Positions 56,465 through 64,000 of a DNA stretch of 64,000 nucleotides are shown piece by piece. The notes under the pieces were generated by a model, which saw only the letters and a list, made by a program, of their open reading frames with translations, did no database searches and was not told the DNA's origin. Within the stretch, counting starts at the first letter, position 1; each line of letters begins with the position of its first letter. A program made the translations under genes and the position numbers. Location: NCBI GenBank assembly GCA_030765065.1, contig CM060988.1:177237065-177301064 (forward strand), in the 5' to 3' direction. The stretch comes from Deroplatys truncata (taxonomy: Eukaryota > Arthropoda > Insecta > Mantodea > Mantidae).

Positions 56465-56690
56465 TTCTACTCCATTGTACGGCGTCTTAGAGATAAACCC
56501 GTCCGCTGCATGAAACGATCCACCCAACTACGGCTAGCCTTAAACTCTTGTTTCCAAATACCAAGAACTTCAGCCTCCTCTTTAGCTTTCTTTCGATAGT
56601 CACAGGTTGCCTATTCTTCCTCCTATCACGCACAAATTCCAACACTTATTCTTCAACTTCAGGATGTCTTCCTTTGCGAGGATCCGTAAA
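56465..56690 (-). pseudogene. Pogo/Tigger-type transposase fragment (CENP-B-like HTH)
   Basis: On the minus strand one frame gives GRHPEVEE, a stop, then VLEFVRDRRKNRQPVT. After a frame change it gives KAKEEAEVLGIWKQEFKAS and RSWVDRFMQRTGLSLRRRT, the second helix-turn-helix of CENP-B/pogo-type transposases (pattern FKAS.GW..RFM.R..LS.RR.T). The DDE domain is absent. It sits between an LTR leader and a LINE tail. Confidence 0.85.
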
Positions 56691-57058
56691 TTTCTTTCTT
56701 TTTTTATTAACTTATTATTGTCGCTTTAACATTAAAGTCATGACAGGACTACAAGAAACTTTAATAATTACGATATTTTGAAACAAATTACAACATTGAT
56801 TATATAACATTATACAATTTTATTTCTTTTAAAAATCTTACTACGTTATGACAGATGGTTGGATCACTCAAGGCCACCGAGAGGTTGGCAGGAATACCAC
56901 ACTGAAGCCGATGAACATCGTAGATAGGGCACTCTGCAACTATATGCTCAACTGTGAGAATGGAGTGACATGTAGGCTGTTGAACTTTCCCAAGGAGATA
57001 TGAATGGGTAATTGCACTATGTCCCATACATAGCCTGGTGAGAAATATCTGGTCACGA
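56691..57058 (-). pseudogene. LINE (jockey/R1-like) 3' end
   Basis: A minus-strand frame from the LTR junction reads RDQIFLTRLCMGHSAITHSY, then LTVEHIVAECPIY and VVRFLKEIKLYNVI. This is the C-terminal zinc-knuckle-like region common to jockey/R1-type LINE proteins. A stop and a 3' UTR follow, with GTCATGACTTTAATGTTAAA and an A-rich end near 56695. The upstream protein is cut off by the LTR at 57059. Confidence 0.85.
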
Positions 57059-57783
57059 TGAGACAGTATTTTTAACAATTAAATGATTTCAGTCTAATTA
57101 TATAAAATATAAATTCAATAACAGCCCGCCTTAAAGTAACATGTGTATGTAACAATATATAAAAACTGTATATTACAGTCATTATATATGTTTATATTAT
57201 TGTATACTATTATATCCATGTGTAATAATGTTATATGAATGCATTGCGTAATTTAATAATGTAGGAGCTGTGAGAATAATAGGTTAAAAGTTGCTAACAA
57301 TGTGGTAATATTGAGGCAATAATGAATTTGAAAGTTTAAATGCTACTAGTCGTTATTGGAACAACAATAATGTAAATCTTGAGACAGTTTAAAAATAGCC
57401 AATCAACAACCAGAAAAAAGCTTTAGTTAAATGCAGGTATTCTATTGGAGTAGGAATAGCCAATCAGGGACTTGAAATACAGAAATTTACAAGTTTAGGC
57501 GGATGAAATCAATTTAGTTGGTTGCAGACAGCGTTACTAACCAGACGCAAAATGTGTCCTCAAGAAATTGAATACGTATTGTGTGAGACGAAAAATAATT
57601 TACGTGTTAAAAAAGTGCAAGTAATTAATTAAAGAATCTCACAGCTCTCTCTATATCAGTGAAGTGTTATTTAAAATCGTGTCAAGCATTAATAAAAGCA
57701 GTGAATTAAAATTATAATCTGTGTAAGCCTACATTCTTCAGTCGCACCACAACCTGCCAAGACATCCATGTCTCTAAAATTAA
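57059..57783 (+). mobile_element. LTR (family A), right end cut off by mariner
   Basis: It starts TGAGACAGTATTTTTAACAA and follows the copy at 46724-48532 up to CCATGTCTCTAAAATTA, where the mariner sequence begins. Its own TATA-like and AATAAA-like elements are present. Confidence 0.8.
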
Positions 57784-59028
57784 GGAACGGAATAGAAATT
57801 TATTTTTCAATGTAGTCCCCTTGTAGATTAATGCGCTTGGTCCAACGCTGTTCCAGTGCCTTGATCCCATCTCGAAAATGAGATTCCTCCAGGCCTGCAA
57901 AATAGTTGTCAACTCCGGCTATCAATTCTTCATTTGAAGTGAATCTTCGTCCACCAAGACAAACTTTTCAATTGTGGGAAGGGATGGAAGTCTGATGGAG
58001 CTATATCAGGTGAATAAGGTGGATGTGGCAACAATTCATACCTTAGTTCGTGTAATTTTGCCATGGCGACGGCACATGTGTGCGGGTGCGCATTGTCTTG
58101 ATGGAAGATGACTTTCTTCCTTGCTAAACCTGGCCTTTTTTCACGTATCTTTTGTTACAATTTGTCCAGGAGGTTAGCATAGTATTTTCCAGTAATTGTT
58201 TGCCCAGTGGGGAGATAATCTACAAACAGAATCCCCTTTACATCCCAGAATACTGATGCTATGACCTGTCCAGCCGAATGAATTGTCTTTGTTTTATTTG
58301 GTGGCGGAGAATCAGCTTGTATCCACTGCTTTGACTATTGTTTTTTCTCTGGAGTATAGTAGCGCACCCAAGTTTCATCTGTGGTCACAAATCAGCGCAA
58401 AAAATCTTGTTCGTTTCTCCTAAAACGGACCAAACATTGTTCCGATATTTCCATTCTCATGCGTTTTTGATCCAGCGTCAAGAGTCGCGGCACCCATCTC
58501 GCAGATAATTTGCTCATCTTTAATTCTGCAGTAAAATGTGATATACCCTTTCAGATGACATCTGGCAAGCATTAGAAATTTCAGGCACTTTCAATCAGCG
58601 ATCCTCCATGACCATTTTGTGCACTTTTGCAATGATTTCTGGAGTAGTGACACATATTGGTCGACCACTGCACGGATCATCATCTAAGCTCTCCCGACCA
58701 AATTTAAATTCATTTGTCCACTTAGCAACAGCTGAATATGAAGGGGCAGAGTCCCCCAGTGTATTCCGGAAGTCGGCATGGATGTCCTTTGCTTTCATAC
58801 CTTTCTTTACGAAGTACTTAATCACTACTCGTATCTCGATTTTTTTCCATCTTCGCAAATCACTACGCGGGAGCAACAACAGAGCCACGTCACCACCACA
58901 GCTTTCTTGCAAGAGCACTGACGTGGCACGTGTTTACAGGCAACAGTCCAATGAATATCACGTGAACAATTCGTTGCGCTAGTGCTGACCCGTCGTGGTG
59001 ATTCCGAGAACTTATCAAACCACCCTCG
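57784..59028 (-). pseudogene. Mariner transposon with broken transposase, one TIR left
   Basis: The 5' TIR at 59004-59028 is complementary to CGAGGGTGGTTTGATAAGTT and is followed by TA. The transposase begins near 58845 (KKIEIRVVIKYFVKKGMKAK; PSYSAVAKWTNEFKFGRESL). All three catalytic aspartates are visible: TTDETWVRYYTP (about 58380), FHQDNAHPHTC (about 58105) and YSPDIAPSDFH (about 58000), the last two 34 residues apart as in DD34D mariners. Stops occur after MVMEDR (58595) and before FVTTDETW, with frame changes. The 3' TIR is missing at 57784. Confidence 0.9.
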
Positions 59029-59244
59029 TAAGTATGAGTAGATCAAGTAGAGCGTTTCCAAATATCTGAAAACAAAATAAGTGACATGCACAATTTTTCC
59101 TGCCCTCGAACCAATATGCAACTGAGACACGCTTACGACTATATTTACAACATTCTTGGTGCTTATCCTCGCCCTTGCATACTAACCAATAACTAAATTC
59201 AGTTTAGCTTTTACAATCCTTACAAAAACACAGAATCCTTTACA

Positions 59245-59960
59245 TTTTTAATTTCTCTACCACGTGCTTACTAGATAGAGAAGGCATTGCATTCCGCCCA
59301 AAAATTAGATATCGATATTTCACCGGAAAAACATATTTTGAGGTCCCCTGAATCAAAGAAAAAGCTTGTTTACAAAAATTCCCGTGTGTTGTCTGTGAGC
59401 AGAATGACACAAAAACGAAAATTCGGATAAGCCCCAAACTTGGTATTTAGGTTCAGCACCTTCCAAAGACACGACAAAAATATTTTCAAGAAAAATACTC
59501 TACCCAAAAATACCCTTTACATGGAACCTTTTTCGTAATTTTTGATTTTATAAAAAATGGGTTTAACGATTTTGACCAAAATGCGATACACTAAAGATAT
59601 TTACATGATAAATAAAATATACATCTTGAATTTTCCGAAAATAGCCTGCGAGGTCCTCTTCATTCGAACGGAAATTGATATTATCTTGTATAACTGGTAA
59701 ACATTAAGGGATAAGGAAAACGTACTACTCAAAACACGTGGAGGTGTTTAAAACACACAATTTATTTCAAAGTTTTTCTGTGGCATAAGCCATTTATGTT
59801 CATTACTAGGTGATTATTTCAAGTCCTTTCAACATTCAGTTGTTTCTCGCGATTGCATGGAAACAGTATGGAATTTTAAGGCCAGCATATAGCGTCTAGT
59901 TCTAAAATATTTGACTATCGCTGTCTCTTAGTACCTATAATGAATTATGTAATTTAAGTA
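59245..59960 (-). mobile_element. Family H subfamily II copy lacking its left end
   Basis: It opens TTTTTAATTTCTCTACCACG, with CTCGCGATTGCATGG at about 59845. It ends near 59960 before a plus-strand fragment. Confidence 0.8.
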
Positions 59961-59966
59961 TTTCTG

Positions 59967-60115
59967 CAAGAACACACACATACACACACGGACCTTTTCC
60001 TAAAAGTTTTTTATTCAAGGGGCCTCAAAACATGTATTTCCGATGAAAGCGCGGTATCGAATTTTTGGGTAGAATGCAATACCTTCTCTACCTACTATGT
60101 ACACATCCCAAAGAA
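59967..60115 (+). mobile_element. Family H right-end fragment
   Basis: CAAGAACACACACATACACA through GTCTACCTACTATGTACAC-like end sequence to AAGAAGTAA. Confidence 0.75.
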
Positions 60116-60665
60116 GTAATCTACATGTTTCTGATCGTTTGTAAGGGCGTTAATAGGGCTTGTCTTAAGATATTCCCTGAAGCCTCCTTCACCCTTGTGT
60201 GTTGAAGGAGGAAGGGGGCTATAGCTTGCCTGTTTAAGAACATGTAAATATCTAGGAAACGCTAATTTATATGAGGTCTATAACTGATGTTTGAGGACTA
60301 AAATGCTAATATCTCGAGAACTGACTGATGTTCAAGAGCATTTCCAAACATACATTTGATTCGCAACTAACCTTCAGAAAGATCGACAAAATCGATCTCC
60401 ACCGTATTAAAATGAGACACAAATTACCTCTGCGCCTCTTATCTAGTTGAGGGAGGTCGCAATTCCTCACTTATTCCTATTCTAATTTTCCAATGAGTTG
60501 CAAGAACTAGCATAGGTATGCTTATTGGTGCGATACACAGCACAAGGCGTGATAGCACCTACAAGCTGACACCAGCTGAAGTACCCTAAAAGCGGTAACA
60601 AATGCGGTTTATCCACGAAAGCCTGCTGATCTCTTCATCCGTTTCTGTACGTGGTAGAAAAAAAA
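60116..60665. other. Unassigned sequence
   Basis: One short hairpin (CCTCCTTCA and TGAAGGAGG at about 60180-60211) but no gene or repeat family recognised. Confidence 0.4.
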
Positions 60666-61516
60666 TCTGATGTGTTACACTCACATGACTTTCTCTACTC
60701 TTGTACAAACTATTTTTATAAACGCTTATTCTCCATCTACTTCATGTTAATCGAGATAAACAATTGCAGACTCTATCTTATTGCTAATTTTCTTGTAGAT
60801 GTAAGGGAAATAGTATATTTACAAGGGCAATATAGAAATACAGTAGTCTTTAAGCATAGACATTACTCTTAATAGCTGATTGCTATGTGCAGCACCATTC
60901 TCTTTGCCACAGTTAATACTCTTTGCATATCCAAGACAAAAAAAATGAATAACTAATTCCCATTTGAGAAAATAAGTATTGAAAATTTAAGGGAATAACA
61001 ATATCTCGAAAATGGTTTACTCAACAATAAAAATGTATATGACATAAATTGTGTATTTTAACGCGATCTACATTTTTTGTGCAGTAAACGTTTGTCTATC
61101 TCTTATGGTTTACCAGTTATGCAAAAGTGGTTCACAATGAAGTATACTTTTGGAGACATTCCCAGAAAATTCAGGATATACATTTTATTTTTCATGAAAA
61201 TACGTTAAACATATGATATTTTAATCAAAATCGTTAGAGCCATTTTTGAGAAAATTAAAATTTTCGAAAAATCTTCCATGTAAAGGGTAATCTGGGTGGG
61301 TGATTTTTTTGAAAACCTTCGTGTCGCATCTCTAGTAGATGCTGAACCTAAATACCAAGTTTGGTGTTTATCCGATTTTTCGTTTCTGAGTTATGCTGTG
61401 CACACACACATTCAGGGGATTTCAAAACATGTATTTCCGGTGAAATCTCGGTATTGAATTTTTGGGTGGAATACGATACTTCCCCTACTTACTATACGTA
61501 GTAGAGAAAGTAAAAA
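60666..61516 (+). mobile_element. Family H repeat, subfamily I, full length
   Basis: Left end TCTGATGTGTTACACTCACA; right end CTATACGTAGTAGAGAAAGT. The microsatellite section is shortened by a deletion at about 61405. Confidence 0.85.
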
Positions 61517-61825
61517 TGAAGAGGCCTCCAGAGGCTATTTTCTTCTCACAAAGATCAAGATAAACATTGCATTTGTCATTAAAATATCTTCAACATTTGG
61601 TACTTTAATCGAAATTGTTGGCGCCATTTTTGAGAAAAACAAAAACAATGAACATTTCTCAATGTAAAAGGTAGTTTGGGGTGGTGGAAGTTTCTTGAAA
61701 ATCATCTTATTAATTCTTGAAAGATGATGAACTTAAACATCAAGTTTGGTATTTAACTGACTTTTCGATTTGGAGTTAGATATTACCCGCCAAACATACA
61801 CACACAAGAGATACTTTTTCTAAGA

Positions 61826-61873
<48 letters not shown>

Positions 61874-61912
61874 CAAGTGAAATCTCGACATCAAATTTTT
61901 GGATGGCGAACG
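61517..61912 (+). mobile_element. Family H right-half fragment
   Basis: AAGAGGCCTCCAGAGGCTAT, then TTTGGGGTGGTGGAAGTTTC, then a TG microsatellite at 61828-61871 and AATCTCGACATCAAATTTTT. Here the repeat tract reads TG where other plus-strand copies have CA. Confidence 0.75.
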
Positions 61913-62599
61913 TAAAAAATAATCAAGCTACCAAAACATCACCTCTATGATGTTACAACGGACATGGGCTGAACTGCATCACTGTTACGGATTGTGCAGA
62001 ATGGGGAATGGGGCCATGTAGCATTCTAAGAAATCTCCATCTTTTAATATTGTATGCCTTAAGCTTCAACATACAAAGTTCAGTAGTAAATGTCTCACAG
62101 TGGTTTAATTTTATCCACACCCTAATGGGTCAGCTTGGGTGTTAGGGTTGTGATAAACAGTTATTTTTGCGGAACGGTTATAACTGTCGCAGTTACACTG
62201 CGTTAACGACTTCCAGTAACGATTAGAAATAACTACGTTTCAATATGAACGATGTCGTTGTTTGCGCTTAGCGTGCCGCGTATGTTTTGCTACTAAGCAA
62301 CACTGGTTGTTTATTCATACCCGCGATGTATAAAAACTGGTGCACTTATAATCTTATCTTAATGCAATGTAGTGCTGACTGACCTGTCATCTGGGGCCTG
62401 TGGTCCATATTCGAAGCGATAAGCAACACGCTGTAATAAACAAATATGTACTTGCGAGGATGACTCAAGTTGTAAACGAATATTGAAGTAACTAGCCCCC
62501 GATAAGCGATATCAATGTCACGCACATGCAGTGAATGATATCATACAGGTTTCGTAATTGTCTTGTTTGTTCAGTAACTGTTAACGAGAGAACTAGTTG
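61913..62599. other. Unassigned flank of the GTTAC satellite
   Basis: From about 62155 (TAGGGTTGTGATAAACAGTT) the sequence is enriched in GTTA and TAAC words and may be the left edge of the element that carries the satellite. No coding motif. Confidence 0.4.
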
Positions 62600-63565
62600 T
62601 CATTGTTACTTTGGTAACCGTTTTTGTTAAATAGTTACTTTGTATTCGTTACTTTGGTAACCGTTATTGGGTAACTGGTTACTTTGTGTTTTTTACTTTG
62701 GTAACCGTTATTGGGTAACTGATTACTTTATGCTTGTTACTTTGGTAACCGTTATTATTGATAGCCAATTGCTTTGTAACGTTACTTTGGTAACTGTTAT
62801 TGGGTAACTGATTACTTTATGTTTGTTACTTTGGTAATCGTTATTATTGGTAGCCAATTACTTTGTAACGTTACTTTGGTAACCATTATTGGGTAACTAA
62901 TACTTTGTAATCGTTACTTTGGTAACTGTTATTGGGTAACTAGTTGCTTTGTATACGTTATTTTGGTAGCCGTTACTGGGTAACTGGTTACTTTGTAATC
63001 GTTACCGTTATTGGGTAACTAGTTACTTTGTATTCGTTATTTTGGTAGCCGTTATTGGATAACTAGTTACTTTGTAATCGTTACCGTTATTAGGTAACTA
63101 GTTACTTCGTATTCGTTACTTTGGCAGCCGTTATTGGTTAGCTAGTTACTTTGTAATCGTTACCGTTATTAGCTAACTGGTTACTTTGTATTAGTTACTT
63201 TGGTAACCGTTATTGGGTAACTGGTTACTTTGTAATCGTTACCGTTATTAGGTAACTAGTTACTTTGTATTCGTTACTTTGGTAACCGTTAATGGGTAAC
63301 TAGTTACTTTGTAATCGTTACTTTTATTAGGTAACTAGTTACTTTGTATTCGTTAGTTTGGTAACCGTTATTGGGTAACTGGTTACTTTGTAATCGTTAC
63401 CGTTATTAGGTAACTAGTAACTTTGTATTCGTTACTTTGGTAGCCGTTATTGAGTAATTAGTTACTCTGTAATCGTTACTTTTGTAACCGTTATTGGGTA
63501 ATCATACGTTGTATTCGTTACTTTCGTAACCGTTACATTAAGGTAACCATTACAAAGTAACCGTT
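62600..63565. repeat. GTTAC-rich satellite, 44-bp unit with higher-order pairing
   Basis: The basic unit is GTAACCGTTATTGGGTAACT followed by GGTTACTTTGTATTCGTTAC and TTTG (44 bases). A shorter unit of about 37 bases with GTAATCGTTACCGTTATT alternates with it from about 62990, giving pairs of about 81 bases. Many units are locally self-complementary (GGTAACC, GTTAC/GTAAC). It covers about 960 bases. Confidence 0.9.
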
Positions 63566-63697
63566 ACGTTAATTTCTACCCATCCATACTGTGTATTATC
63601 CAAACACAATGGCGTCCGTTAAAAATTCCCTGGAATTGTGTAGATTGATTTAAGAAGTAATCCTTTTCTGGAGACTAAAACACTACCGGCAAGGACA

Positions 63698-64000
63698 AAA
63701 CGTATGTGCTTCATTCACATGACATTTTCGACCCACTCTGTTACAGACCATTCTTAAAAAGGCTTATTTTTTCTCTCTACTTTGTGTTAAGTGGGAACGG
63801 TTTACTGAAATTATTTCGTTACACATTTCGTTTTACGTACATGAGGGATTCAGGAGGCTGAAGCGATTGTCAAGCGTTTAAAAGGCAAGTGGCTATAAGC
63901 TGGGTTTTAAGTTCCATACTCTTTGGAGGGTATCAGTACTTCAGTACAACCAATATCTTTGAAATGGTTAATGACACCAAAAAGATGATAGATTATGCGA
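63698..64000 (+). mobile_element. Family H left-half copy, runs off the window
   Basis: CATTCACATGACATTTTCGA, then TTACACATTTCGTTTTACGT and AGCGATTGTCAAGCG. The right part is outside the window. Confidence 0.75.

Noticed and set aside
1..64000. CRISPR array, bacterial operon, integron or prophage
   Set aside because: The repeats are dispersed eukaryotic elements; there are no regular short spacers, no operons and no phage-like genes.

Overview
This window looks like intron-rich, transposon-saturated nuclear DNA from an insect. One host gene is readable: a seven-transmembrane gustatory receptor in two coding exons (22744-23193 and 41132-42013), joined by a 17.9-kb phase-0 intron. Almost everything else is mobile DNA at different stages of decay. 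Repeat density, several tRNA-derived SINEs and the receptor family fit a large hemimetabolous insect genome (cockroach or termite would be my first guess), but the species cannot be fixed from the sequence alone.

The dominant component is one interspersed family, called family H here, present more than 40 times on both strands. The full unit is about 0.85-1.0 kb. Its left end reads TCTGATGTGTTACACTCACA and its right end reads CTATACGTAGTAGAGAAAGT followed by A residues. An 11-bp inverted repeat (ACTTTCTCTAC / GTAGAGAAAGT) lies about 21 bp inside the left end but almost at the right end. A small hairpin sits at the right end and a CA microsatellite lies inside. Subfamily I and subfamily II differ in the left half. 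This architecture resembles the non-autonomous Helentron/HINE (DINE-1-like) class. No element-encoded protein was found.

Layout. 1-9.4 kb: decayed LINE reverse transcriptase, a SINE, tandem H copies and two TA-flanked long-TIR elements. 9.4-18.1 kb: H copies interrupted by SINEs and a solo LTR, plus an 18-bp-scale head-to-head palindrome zone near 11.8 kb. 18.1-22.7 kb: two copies of another repeat (family E), nested MITEs and the upstream flank of the receptor. 22.7-42.0 kb: the receptor, whose intron holds H arrays, a SINE, a 73-bp minisatellite next to an LTR, a solo LTR and a LINE tail. 42.0-64 kb: a GC-rich unassigned block, a hAT element with a perfect 8-bp target duplication, nested solo LTRs, mariner, pogo-like and LINE remnants, a long-TIR element with a helix-turn-helix fragment, more H copies and a 44-bp GTTAC-rich satellite.

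The transposase and reverse-transcriptase reading frames are broken, so I see no active autonomous element. The value of the window is its nesting record: SINEs and LTRs sit inside H copies, H copies sit inside TIR elements, and one LTR sits inside another LTR that itself sits inside an H copy.
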